Source: Acidimicrobiaceae bacterium
Lineage (GTDB): Bacteria > Actinomycetota > Acidimicrobiia > Acidimicrobiales > Bog-793
DNA: 19,227 nt
Assembly (NCBI GenBank): GCA_027459565.1
Contig: DAIDIA010000090.1
Span: 1 to 19,227, forward strand
Direction: 5' to 3'
The notes under the pieces were generated by a model that searched no databases, was not told where the DNA came from, and saw only the letters and a list, made by a program, of their open reading frames with translations. Shown here piece by piece: positions 1-7,422 of the stretch. The translations under genes and the position numbers were made by a program. Numbering within the stretch: the stretch's first letter is position 1; each line of letters opens with the position of its first letter.

Positions 1-143
1 AATCGACCCGCCCGGCATATGCCCGGCCGAGGGCACGCCGCACTGGGTCGATGGGTCACGCGCACTCCAACGGGACACCCCGGAGGTGCAATTCGGGAGC
101 ACGGGGCGATCTCACGAGCAAGAAGATGGCCGCAGCGGGCACG
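1..143. other. Non-coding edge segment with inverted repeat
   Basis: I see no convincing gene here; it lies downstream of the FMN-binding protein gene. Positions 2-9 (ATCGACCC) are a perfect 8-bp inverted match to 45-52 (GGGTCGAT). Inside the loop are a 10-bp palindrome, GGCATATGCC (14-23), and a direct repeat GCCCGGC at 10-16 and 21-27. There is no T tract, so this is not a clear intrinsic terminator. It could be a protein-binding site or a folded 3' end; this is weakly supported. Confidence 0.3.
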
Positions 144-677
144 CTATTTGAAGTGGAGTCGGCTCAGAGCCGACTGGATCGAGTAGAGGTAGGCCTCGGT
201 GGTGTACGTCGCCCCGGAGATCCCGTTGATCTGGAGGCTCTGCGCCGCCAACACCTCGCTTTTCAGCATCGGAAGGACCTGATCTGCAATCTGTTGCGAA
301 TAGGACTCGGCGGTCTGAAGTCCCACGACCTTGAGTCCAACAATCTTCGCCTCCTGGACGGTGACGCGAACCGCAAGTTGGCCATATCCATACTGCTCCA
401 TGGTCCCGGTGGCACTTCGGACCGCGGTCGTGACGCCCCCGTTTGGTGAGGTAGTGGTGGGTGAGCCGCCCGTTGGTGCATTCTGGGCCGTCGGTGCTGA
501 CGAATTCGCCGTGTGCTCGACGGAGGCAGTAGTTGAGGTCGTTGCGTTCGTTCCGCCGACTTTCCCACCACCGCCGACTGCAGTGGGCGTCTTGGATCCG
601 CTCGCGTGGAGGACAACCGCGCCAGCGAACCCGACGGCGGCTGCCGTGACGATGATCGAGGTTTGCGCGCGTTTCAT
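144..677 (-). CDS. Extracytoplasmic FMN-binding domain protein (flavinylation motif)
   Basis: A 177-residue protein. It starts MKRAQ and has one hydrophobic segment (about 8-24), which fits a signal peptide or membrane anchor. A low-complexity Gly/Thr/Ser/Pro linker follows (about 27-90), then a C-terminal FMN-binding domain (about 92-177). The motif SGATYT at 154-159 matches the NqrC/RnfG-type sequence to which ApbE attaches FMN covalently; by that model T159 is the flavinylated residue. Known family members sit outside the cytoplasm and pass electrons to or from membrane partners. The gene lies 94 nt downstream of, and in the same direction as, a ferric-reductase-like gene, so it is probably that protein's electron partner. 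No apbE is visible. Start ATG at 677; no good Shine-Dalgarno was seen. The domain call is firm; the acceptor is unknown. Confidence 0.85.
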   Translation of the reverse strand: MKRAQTSIIVTAAAVGFAGAVVLHASGSKTPTAVGGGGKVGGTNATTSTTASVEHTANSSAPTAQNAPTGGSPTTTSPNGGVTTAVRSATGTMEQYGYGQLAVRVTVQEAKIVGLKVVGLQTAESYSQQIADQVLPMLKSEVLAAQSLQINGISGATYTTEAYLYSIQSALSRLHFK

Positions 678-771
678 CCTTGTTCACCGACTCTGTGGAT
701 GCATCGAAGATTCAGCGGGCACCGAAGAGATGGGACTGACCCCTCTCGCCTGCCCCGTATTGTGCGACCGG

Positions 772-2277
772 TCACAGCGAGTACACCTCCGCGTGGATCT
801 TCTCATTGGGGACTCCGATGTTGCGGAGATGTGCCGTCACATGCTGAACAAACTGTTCGGGTCCCGCCACAAATGCCTCGCGCTTAGCCAGATCATCGAC
901 CAACGCCGAGAGCCTTTCGACGGGAAACTCCTCTCTGGTCCCCACGATCTCATGGAGGCGACCCCCGCGTTGTTTGACGAGGTTCACGATCTCATCATGG
1001 AAGACGAGCTGATCCTCGCTCGATACGCGGAACACGACAACGGGCCGACTTGACCTCGGGAGATCTTCAAGGAGCGAGAGGATCGCGGTGACGCCGATGC
1101 CGCCGGCAATCAGGGCAATCCGCTGTGAACGAGCGGCGTAGGAGGTAAAGGCGCCGTAGGGACCCTCGAGTCCGACACGGGTTCCCACCGGAAGTTCGGC
1201 GAGCGCCGAGGTGAAGTCGCCGACCTGCTTGATTGTGAGTCGCAGGTACGGAGGATTCGGGCGCGTTGAAATCGAGAATGGATGAGCCTGCCACCAGAAC
1301 TTTCTTGCGAGGAACCGCCATTCAAAGAACTGTCCACCCGATACTTCAAGTCGTTCGAGATTGCGCCCCTTCAAGATGATCGAGAACACCCCTGGAGCTT
1401 CGGAACGCACCTCGTCGATCACCAGCCGGTGCCGCGCGGAACGAAAGACCGGGAGCCCGATGCGGTAGGTGAGCACGAGTCCAGCAGCACCGGCCCAGCA
1501 GGCCGACCATATGTCTCGGGTGAGGCCATGACCGACGAACGAGGGACCGAGCACGACCTCATGTGCGAACGCGAGGGAGAGGGCGAGGTACATGAGCAGG
1601 TGGAGAGCCCACCAGACCTCTCGGCGCAACCGTCGACGCACCGAATGGATCGAGAGCAGTCCCAACACCACGGTGATTCCGAAACCCGCGGTTGCGACGG
1701 CCATGTCGGGAAAGGTTCCCACCAGCGTTGCAAACTCATGGAAGACCCCAGATCGAGCGGACTGGGCATACCCGATCGTCAGAAAGATGACGTGCGCGAC
1801 AATGAGGGTGATCGTCCATGGAGCTACCTTGCGGTGCCACCTCAGCAGGCCATCCTGACCGAGCACCCGCTCGACGAATGGGATCCGACTGATCAGCAGC
1901 ACCATCACGAGGAGGAGGTAGGTCCCCGCCATTCCGGTCAGGTTTCCGAGAAAAAGCGCTACCCCACCCGGAGCGGAGAGTTGATGCCGACTCGTGGCAG
2001 TGAACGCCAACCCAACGGTGAGGCCAAACCCGGTGGAGACGACTGCGGTGGCGACATCTACCGTCCGCGGCCGAGGCCGTTTCGAGCGTCGAGCGGCCAC
2101 CGCTCGGCGAGCGGAGTCGGACCGATTGCCTGGAGGGTTACGCCGAGGCTTTGTCTGTGCATTGGGTCGAGCCACCGGCGCTTCCACACTCCTTGTGCGT
2201 TCAATCTCGCCGAAGGCTACAGGAGCGTCATCGGTCACAGTACGTCGCCGCCTGCAATTGTGCTTCGCCGCAGGCAT
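772..2277 (-). CDS. Ferric-reductase-like transmembrane flavoheme oxidoreductase
   Basis: About 501 residues from ATG 2277. An Arg/Pro-rich tail (1-72) precedes six likely membrane segments (about 73-95, 105-130, 151-171, 186-210, 222-243, 256-279). Two histidine pairs, H148/H162 and H226/H239, have the spacing (13 and 12 residues between) of the bis-heme core in ferric reductase/NADPH oxidase proteins. The C-terminal half is a ferredoxin-reductase module with a flavin motif HPFSIST (332-338), GPYG (372-375) and the nucleotide-binding AGGIGVT (391-397). The inferred role is to move electrons from cytosolic NAD(P)H through FAD and two hemes across the membrane. The downstream FMN-binding protein is a likely acceptor. 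The start is uncertain: TTG 2289 and GTG 2238 are in the same frame, and none has a clear ribosome site. The substrate (ferric iron, oxygen, quinone or other) cannot be read from sequence. Confidence 0.88.
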   Translation of the reverse strand: MPAAKHNCRRRRTVTDDAPVAFGEIERTRSVEAPVARPNAQTKPRRNPPGNRSDSARRAVAARRSKRPRPRTVDVATAVVSTGFGLTVGLAFTATSRHQLSAPGGVALFLGNLTGMAGTYLLLVMVLLISRIPFVERVLGQDGLLRWHRKVAPWTITLIVAHVIFLTIGYAQSARSGVFHEFATLVGTFPDMAVATAGFGITVVLGLLSIHSVRRRLRREVWWALHLLMYLALSLAFAHEVVLGPSFVGHGLTRDIWSACWAGAAGLVLTYRIGLPVFRSARHRLVIDEVRSEAPGVFSIILKGRNLERLEVSGGQFFEWRFLARKFWWQAHPFSISTRPNPPYLRLTIKQVGDFTSALAELPVGTRVGLEGPYGAFTSYAARSQRIALIAGGIGVTAILSLLEDLPRSSRPVVVFRVSSEDQLVFHDEIVNLVKQRGGRLHEIVGTREEFPVERLSALVDDLAKREAFVAGPEQFVQHVTAHLRNIGVPNEKIHAEVYSL

Positions 2278-2289
2278 CCGAAGTGCCAA

Positions 2290-2764
2290 GCTCTGTGGCC
2301 GAACTCCGGCAGTGGCACCGATGGAAAAGCTCAGAGAGGTTCGCAGTTCACATCGATATGAGGCGAGAGACGGGCAACGCGAAGACTGGCGCGACAGCGC
2401 AGCTCCTCGCGACGTGCACGGCGATCACCGACGCGTCTTTCGCGTCCAGGAGTTCTGGCGAGCGCAGCGATGCGGGGCCGACACGACCGATCGACAGACC
2501 TCTGCCTGCTCTCGCATTGCGGCCGGATCAGCACATTGGTGATCATTGATCCGCCCTGCCGGCACTTTCCAATCCGACTCGCGCGCGGGTGAATCCCCGC
2601 GGGCCTCTGCGAATGGACGCGAGATAGAGTGACCCAGAGGTTGTCCCATTGCACAGAGCCCGAGGAGCGGCTTCATCCCAAACTCTTCAATCTCCAAGCG
2701 CGTCGCGCGTCTTTGTTATCTTGACCTGACACCGACGCTTGCACCACCGACTCGGGCTCGTCTT
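2290..2764. other. Divergent intergenic region with potential RNA structure
   Basis: About 475 nt between the leftward redox gene and the rightward membrane-protein gene. The open frames crossing it look like chance frames: Arg-rich and without recognisable domains. Positions 2578-2640 hold three complementary pairs: CTCGCG 2578-2583 with CGCGAG 2618-2623, CGCGGG 2584-2589 with CCCGCG 2596-2601, and CCTCTG 2604-2609 with CAGAGG 2635-2640. The first and third cross, so they could form a pseudoknot or two alternative folds. No known riboswitch signature was recognised. Promoters for both flanking genes should lie here. Confidence 0.4.
2714..2722 (+). promoter_or_regulatory. Candidate extended -10 promoter for the membrane-protein gene
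   Basis: TG at 2714-2715, one base, then TATCTT at 2717-2722 resembles an extended -10 element. It would start RNA near 2729, about 36 nt before the GTG at 2765. No matching -35 was identified. Inferred from sequence pattern only. Confidence 0.3.
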
Positions 2765-3643
2765 GTGGTCGCGGCGTTGCTCTCTGTCGTGGGTTCTCTC
2801 GCCGCGGACTTCTTGATTGTCAAAGGCTCAACCACGATCTACCCCGCGATCCGTGGATTCTCGCACTTCCGGGTATTCGATTACGGCGGACTCACGGTCC
2901 TCGGAATCGCCGCAGCATGCCTCTTTTGGCTGCTGGCGATCAATGTCTCCTCGTCGCCTCGCAGGCTCTACCTCAGGTTGGCCATCGTCACGACGATCGT
3001 CCTCTGGATTCCCGACGGTTGGTTGCTCGCGCGCCACGAGCCATTCCCAGCCGTGGGCACACTCATGGTGATGCACCTCGGCGTCGCATTCATCACCTAC
3101 AACGCTCTTGTACGCATTGCGGTTGCCCGACCGCGCCAATCAGACGTGCGTATCGATCATGTTCCAGACGTCGCGCCGACGAGGGCCGAGACTGAACCGC
3201 CGGAGCCACCTCGGACTGGCCGGGGTGATCGCGCCCCTGCTGTCTCGCGCCCGATCTGGATCTTTCTGTTGAGCGCCAGCTGTTTCGAATTCATCATCGG
3301 GGTTGGTGCGTTGCTGTCGGTTCCCTACAGCAGACCCAACACGTGGATACCGGTTCGGGGCGAGGCGATCTACCTCGCCCACGCCATTCTCGGCGGAGTT
3401 CTTGCGATCGTCGCCTTTGGAATTCTCATTCCCGCGATCAGAGAGTCGCGGATCGCGCGGATCGGATCTCTCGTCGGATGCTCAGGAGTGGCGATCGGAG
3501 CCGGTGGAGGAATGCTCGCCGTCTTTCACTCCCTGCGACTCATCGGAATGGCACTCATGCTTGTGGGAGTTGCCCTTGCATTCTTCGGATATCTTGCCCC
3601 GATCATCGAGCCAACTCCGTCGAAGGACGAGCCCGGGCCATAG
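2765..3643 (+). CDS. Unrecognised membrane protein, about eight TM segments in two halves
   Basis: 292 residues from GTG 2765; no Shine-Dalgarno was seen, so the start is provisional. Hydrophobic segments fall at about 3-19, 41-60, 70-88, 97-120, then 164-186, 201-223, 233-254 and 260-281. A hydrophilic Pro/Glu/Arg linker (about 121-162) separates the two groups of four. The layout suggests two four-helix units, each with an extended loop after its first helix. No catalytic motif or familiar family signature was recognised; the first half loosely recalls small four-helix actinobacterial proteins of unknown function. It is the only clear plus-strand gene in the window and converges on map. Hydrophobic pattern and length make it a credible gene; its function is unknown. 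Confidence 0.75.
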   Translation: MVAALLSVVGSLAADFLIVKGSTTIYPAIRGFSHFRVFDYGGLTVLGIAAACLFWLLAINVSSSPRRLYLRLAIVTTIVLWIPDGWLLARHEPFPAVGTLMVMHLGVAFITYNALVRIAVARPRQSDVRIDHVPDVAPTRAETEPPEPPRTGRGDRAPAVSRPIWIFLLSASCFEFIIGVGALLSVPYSRPNTWIPVRGEAIYLAHAILGGVLAIVAFGILIPAIRESRIARIGSLVGCSGVAIGAGGGMLAVFHSLRLIGMALMLVGVALAFFGYLAPIIEPTPSKDEPGP

Positions 3644-3896
3644 CACCGCGTCTGTCACTACGGATTGCCGGTCCGCACACCCATCGTCTTTGCGCACGCG
3701 CGAAAGCGGGTGTTTCGAGCCCTCAGGCACGTCCGGTAACGCGAGATCGCAATGGCGCGACCCCCTTTGGTTTCGCGTGGGCGTCGATGGTGCCGGCACG
3801 ACGGGCGACCGGCCAATTCATCCCTGTAGGTCTTCTTCGACGCGAGTCAGGCAAGGGACGATCTCGATTTCCACAGTCGCCTCGGAGTGCACCTCG
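3644..3896. other. Convergent intergenic region between the membrane-protein gene and map
   Basis: About 250 nt between two convergent stop codons. It holds a terminator-like hairpin at 3695-3715 and an imperfect GC-rich inverted repeat at 3792-3813 (GCCGG arms). Open frames across it look accidental. Neither infA nor rpmJ, which commonly follow map in actinobacteria, is present. Confidence 0.5.
3695..3715 (+). terminator. Possible intrinsic terminator of the membrane-protein gene
   Basis: CACGCGC (3695-3701), a GAAA tetraloop and GCGGGTG (3706-3712) form a 7-bp stem with one G-G mismatch, followed by TTT. It lies about 50 nt past the stop codon. The T run is short, so support is moderate. 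Confidence 0.4.
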
Positions 3897-4640
3897 TCAC
3901 CCGCGGGTAAGCACCTCGGGTCCATCCTCGGTTATGGCAATCGTGTGTTCAAAATGGGCGCTGAGACTGCCATCCGCGGTAATCACGCTCCATCCGTCCT
4001 CGAGCTCGATCGTGTCCGGCCCGCCGATGTTCACCATCGGCTCGATGGCGTAGACGTTGCCGACTTTCAGTTTTGGTCCCGGATTTCCCGGCCAGTAGTT
4101 CGGCACCTGGGGCTCCTCGTGCATCGCCGTGCCGATTGCGTGGCCGACGTACTTGCGCACAACGGAATAGCCAGCTGCCTCGGCGGTGTCTTGGACCGCG
4201 CGGCCGATGTCGTGGAGCCGGTTGTCCTCGCGCATGACCTCGATCGCCGCTTCGAGCGAGGCCGCGGTGACCTCGATGAGCCGCCTCGCTGCCTTGGAGA
4301 TCCCTCCGACGCCCATCGTGTACGCGGCGTCGCCGTGGTATCCCTCGATGATCGCTCCGCAGTCGACCGAGATGATGTCACCCTCTTTGAGAACCACATC
4401 CGCGCTGGGAATGCCGTGCACGATCATGTTGTTCGGCGACGTGCAGATGGTTGCGGGAAAGCCGTGATAGTTGAAGAAGTTCGACCGCGCGTGGCGCCGT
4501 TCGATGACTTCGCGCGCGACCTTGTCGAGATCGAGGGTGCTGACGCCAGGTCGGACAGCCGCCTGGGTCCTCTCGATGATCTCCGCGACGACCTTTCCCG
4601 CCTTCCGCATCTTTGCGATCTCTTCAGGGGTACGGATCAT
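3897..4640 (-). CDS. map: Methionine aminopeptidase, type I
   Basis: 247 residues, a full-length short type I enzyme with no N-terminal zinc-finger extension. It removes the initiator methionine from nascent proteins in the cytosol. The dinuclear metal ligands of the pita-bread fold are visible as D93, D104, H167, E200 and E231, and the substrate-contacting histidines as H75 and H174. The motif around H167 reads GHAIG rather than the more usual GHGIG. The ATG at 4640 overlaps the adk stop as ATGA, so the two are translationally coupled. It is the last gene of the long leftward series; no infA or rpmJ follows. Confidence 0.96.
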   Translation of the reverse strand: MIRTPEEIAKMRKAGKVVAEIIERTQAAVRPGVSTLDLDKVAREVIERRHARSNFFNYHGFPATICTSPNNMIVHGIPSADVVLKEGDIISVDCGAIIEGYHGDAAYTMGVGGISKAARRLIEVTAASLEAAIEVMREDNRLHDIGRAVQDTAEAAGYSVVRKYVGHAIGTAMHEEPQVPNYWPGNPGPKLKVGNVYAIEPMVNIGGPDTIELEDGWSVITADGSLSAHFEHTIAITEDGPEVLTRG

Positions 4641-5323
4641 GTCGAGCTCACCTCGGGCACGATCGCACGCGCGACAAGCTGACCGAGCGCGAGGGAGAAC
4701 ACCTCGTCAGGTGTGCCCTTGGCCTCGACGCGAACGAGTTTGCCGGCTGTCTCATAACGCGAGATCAACGGCGCCGTCATCTCCTCGTAGTCGGCAAGGC
4801 GCTGGAGAATCTTCTCCACGGTGTCGTCTTGCCGCTGGCTCACCGGCGACCCACAGAGGTCACATATCCATTTGACCTTCGGCGGAGCGCTGAGCGAATA
4901 GATGGCCCCGCATTCGGGATTGGTGCACACACGTCTTGAGGAGAGTCGCTCGACGACAATGTCGGTGGCGACCTCAAGATCGATGACTGCGTCGATTCCC
5001 TCTGGCGCAATCAGCGCATCGAGCAGATCCGCCTGATGGGTCGTCCGGGGAAACCCGTCGAAGAGGAACCCGCGGTTCAAGAGATCGTTTGCGACGAACA
5101 GTTCGTCGACGATGCGCATCACCAGCTCGTCGGGGACGAGCTTCCCGACGTCCATGTAGGACTTCGCCTCGAGCCCGACCTTTGTCTGCTGCGCAACTGC
5201 AGACCGGAGCGCGTCACCTGTCGAAATATGGGGTATCCCGAAGTGCTGCGAAAAGCTTGTGCACAACGTCCCCTTCCCGGATCCCTGTTTGCCAATCACC
5301 AGAAGACGCAGGCCGCGTGTCAC
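4637..5323 (-). CDS. adk: Adenylate kinase with zinc-type lid
   Basis: 228 residues, a long-lid adenylate kinase that interconverts ATP + AMP and 2 ADP. The P-loop is GKQGSGKGT (11-19), with Gln13 where the family nearly always has Pro. The AMP site STGD (34-37), GFPRT (90-94) and the lid arginines R130/R131 are present. The lid carries four cysteines (C133, C138, C154, C157), which should bind a structural zinc. QRQDD (163-167) and the MTAPLI block (182-187) complete the fold. The GTG at 5323 overlaps the secY stop (GTGA). The secY-adk-map order is typical of the spc operon end. The divergent P-loop is unusual, but every other key residue is present. Confidence 0.95.
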   Translation of the reverse strand: MTRGLRLLVIGKQGSGKGTLCTSFSQHFGIPHISTGDALRSAVAQQTKVGLEAKSYMDVGKLVPDELVMRIVDELFVANDLLNRGFLFDGFPRTTHQADLLDALIAPEGIDAVIDLEVATDIVVERLSSRRVCTNPECGAIYSLSAPPKVKWICDLCGSPVSQRQDDTVEKILQRLADYEEMTAPLISRYETAGKLVRVEAKGTPDEVFSLALGQLVARAIVPEVSST

Positions 5324-6615
5324 TTGGTCAGGAAGCCCTCGTAGTTACGCATCGTCAGCTGAGAATCGATCTGCTTGTTCGTCTCGAGAGCGACGCCGAC
5401 ACTGATTAGGAGTGTCGTACCAAAGAACGGAATGGTCGAGATGTGCCATGCCGAGAGAATCAGGGAGGGAAGCAGTGCGACCGATGCGAGGAAGATCGAC
5501 CCCGGAAGCGTGATGCGGTTCAAGATTCCCGACAGGTACCTCTCGGTCGGGGCTCCGGGCCTGATGCCGGGGATGTAGCCGCCCTGTTGACGGATCGAAT
5601 CAGCCTGCTGGTACGGGTCGAAGCTCACCTGCACATAGAAGAAGGTGAACAAGATGATGAAAAGTCCATAGAGCGAGAGGTACATCCCGCCGGTCGGGCT
5701 GAGGAGATTGTTCTGCACCCAGTTGTGGAGTCCCTTCCACGGAAGGACCGTCGAGACCAGCACCGGGATATAGAGCAGTGAGCTTGCGAAGATGATCGGG
5801 ATCACACCTGCCTGGTTGACCTTCAGGGGAATGTAGGTACTCTGCCCGCCGTACATGCGGCGACCCTGAACTCGACGCGCGAAGGTGACGGGTATGCGCC
5901 TCTGGCCTAGTTCGACGTAGACGATCGCGACAAGCAGCAAGATCCAGACCGCGAGGATGATCACCACTCCGGCCCAATGCTTGTCCGCCTTGATGATGTC
6001 GATATCGAGAGGGATCGTTGCGACGACGTTCGAGAAGATGATGATCGACATCCCCTGGCCAATGCCCCGCTGCGTGATGAGCTCACCGAGCCACATGACG
6101 AACGCTGTACCGGCCGTGAAGGTGAGGATGATGAACAGGACGTGGAAGACCGAGAAGTTCGGAATGAGCTGCGGCGCCGAACTCTGGTTTCCCAGCAGCT
6201 GACCCGAGTGCAAGAGGAAGACGAGGCCCGACGCCTGCATCAACGCGAGGGCGATCGTCAGATACCGCGTTGCCTGGGTGAGCTTGCGCTGCCCCACCGC
6301 GCCCTGGTCGCGCCACTCGGCGAACTTGGGTATCACCGTTCCGAGAAGCTGGATGATGATCGACGAGGTGATGTAGGGCATGATGCCAAGTCCGAGCACC
6401 GCGGCTCGCGCGAGCGCTCCTCCAGAGAAGAGGTCAAAGAATCCCAGAAGACCGGAACTTTTCGCGGAGTTGGTGATCGCCTGAATCGCCGCGTACGAGA
6501 CCCCGGGAACCGGGACGTTCGCGCCGAACTGGTAGATGCCAATGATCAGCAAGGTGAAAAGCACTTTGTTGCGAAGGTCGGCAACCTTTGCAATGTTCTT
6601 CAGACTCGACAGCAT
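5320..6615 (-). CDS. secY: Preprotein translocase channel subunit SecY
   Basis: 431 residues, normal length, with about ten hydrophobic segments starting near 18-36. It forms the membrane channel through which SecA- or ribosome-driven proteins are exported or inserted. Signature stretches are GELITQRGIGQGMS (177-190), the basic cytosolic loop with RR at 239-240 and ARRVQGRR (246-253), the conserved YIPLKVNQAGVIP (261-273) and the loop GGYIPGIRPG (345-354). Start ATG 6615 has AAGGA (6621-6625) 5 nt upstream. A 76-nt gap separates it from rplO, longer than most junctions here, but no terminator or clear promoter was seen in it. Confidence 0.97.
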   Translation of the reverse strand: MLSSLKNIAKVADLRNKVLFTLLIIGIYQFGANVPVPGVSYAAIQAITNSAKSSGLLGFFDLFSGGALARAAVLGLGIMPYITSSIIIQLLGTVIPKFAEWRDQGAVGQRKLTQATRYLTIALALMQASGLVFLLHSGQLLGNQSSAPQLIPNFSVFHVLFIILTFTAGTAFVMWLGELITQRGIGQGMSIIIFSNVVATIPLDIDIIKADKHWAGVVIILAVWILLLVAIVYVELGQRRIPVTFARRVQGRRMYGGQSTYIPLKVNQAGVIPIIFASSLLYIPVLVSTVLPWKGLHNWVQNNLLSPTGGMYLSLYGLFIILFTFFYVQVSFDPYQQADSIRQQGGYIPGIRPGAPTERYLSGILNRITLPGSIFLASVALLPSLILSAWHISTIPFFGTTLLISVGVALETNKQIDSQLTMRNYEGFLTK

Positions 6616-6691
6616 CTCAATCCTTTTTCAAACCAACACAGCGAAGCGCCGAGGAACACCCGGAATTCGCCTCCACCAGGGAAATGAAGGT

Positions 6692-7180
6692 CTATCGGTT
6701 TGCAAGGGCGTTGCCCTTGACCGGAGGACGACGATCGCCATACGGCGAAGCCACGACGGTGATCGTTCCGCCTGCCGCGGTGATCGCCTCTCGAGCGCTC
6801 TTTGAGAACGCATGCGCGCTCACATTCATCGCACGCTTGACCTCACCACGACCAAGGACCTTGACAAGCCCCTTGTGGGGAACGACTCCCTTCGCCTTGA
6901 GTGAATCGACATCAACAGTCGTCTCCTCGAGTTCGTTCAGGGTGTCGAGATTGATCACGTTGTACTCGATGCGGAACGGGTTCGCGAAGCCGCGAAGCTT
7001 GGGGATCCTCTGGGTGAGCGGAAGCTGGCCACCTTCGAACCCCGGACGCACCGTATTGCGCGCGTGCTGCCCCTTGGTTCCTCGACCGGCGGTCTTCCCG
7101 CCCTTTCCACCAGTACCGCGACCTACTCTTCGGCGTGCATGCGTTGAACCCGGGGCTGGGGCGAGGTCATGAAGTTCCAT
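6692..7180 (-). CDS. rplO: 50S ribosomal protein L15
   Basis: 162 residues. The N-terminus ELHDLAPAPGS and the Gly/Arg/Lys-rich block GRGTGGKGGKTAGRG (20-34) are the L15 signature; this extended arm threads into 23S rRNA. The globular C-terminal half ends ALANR. The start ATG shares one base with the rpmD stop (TAATG). Order rpmD-rplO-secY is the canonical spc arrangement. Confidence 0.96.
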   Translation of the reverse strand: MELHDLAPAPGSTHARRRVGRGTGGKGGKTAGRGTKGQHARNTVRPGFEGGQLPLTQRIPKLRGFANPFRIEYNVINLDTLNELEETTVDVDSLKAKGVVPHKGLVKVLGRGEVKRAMNVSAHAFSKSAREAITAAGGTITVVASPYGDRRPPVKGNALANR

Positions 7181-7422
7181 TACTCTGCCACCTCTTTCTT
7201 TGTCTTCTTCTCCGGCGCAACCGCCTCGACCTTTACGAGGTGAGGCACGCGGGCAATCATGCCGCGGATTTCGGGCCGGTTAGGCAGTACGTTGTGCGCG
7301 CCAATCTTTCGAAGTCCGAGGGCGCGCAGCGTTCCGCGATGCTTGGGCTTGATGCCGATCAGAGACCGGACCATCGTTACGCGAATCTCCTTCGCGTCCG
7401 CGAGCTGGGCTGGTGTACTCAT
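7180..7422 (-). CDS. rpmD: 50S ribosomal protein L30
   Basis: 80 residues: the core L30 fold with IRVTMVRSLIGIKPKHRGTL (13-32) and LGLRKIGAHN, plus short N- and C-terminal tails. The C-terminal tail is Lys/Glu-rich. Typical bacterial L30 is about 60 residues, so this one is somewhat long. The ATG overlaps the rpsE stop by 4 nt (ATGA). Confidence 0.95.
   Translation of the reverse strand: MSTPAQLADAKEIRVTMVRSLIGIKPKHRGTLRALGLRKIGAHNVLPNRPEIRGMIARVPHLVKVEAVAPEKKTKKEVAE

Noticed and set aside
1282..2361. A 359-residue plus-strand frame opposite the ferric-reductase-like gene
   Set aside because: The composition (Glu, His, Arg, Pro, Ser) mirrors the membrane-protein codons on the other strand. 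The minus-strand protein has clear heme and flavin motifs.
2556..2660. Cobalamin or TPP riboswitch in the divergent gap
   Set aside because: Neither the B12-box pattern nor the TPP conserved cores can be read on either strand; only generic GC-rich pairing is present.
2425..2697. A 90-residue minus-strand frame starting MEIEEFGMKPLLGLC in the intergenic region
   Set aside because: The first residues look plausible, but the rest is Arg-rich and disordered. The region is better explained as regulatory or untranslated sequence.
3303..4682. A 459-residue plus-strand open frame across the end of the membrane-protein gene and map
   Set aside because: It overlaps two well-supported genes in other frames, is Arg/Asp/His-rich without domain signals, and has no ribosome site.
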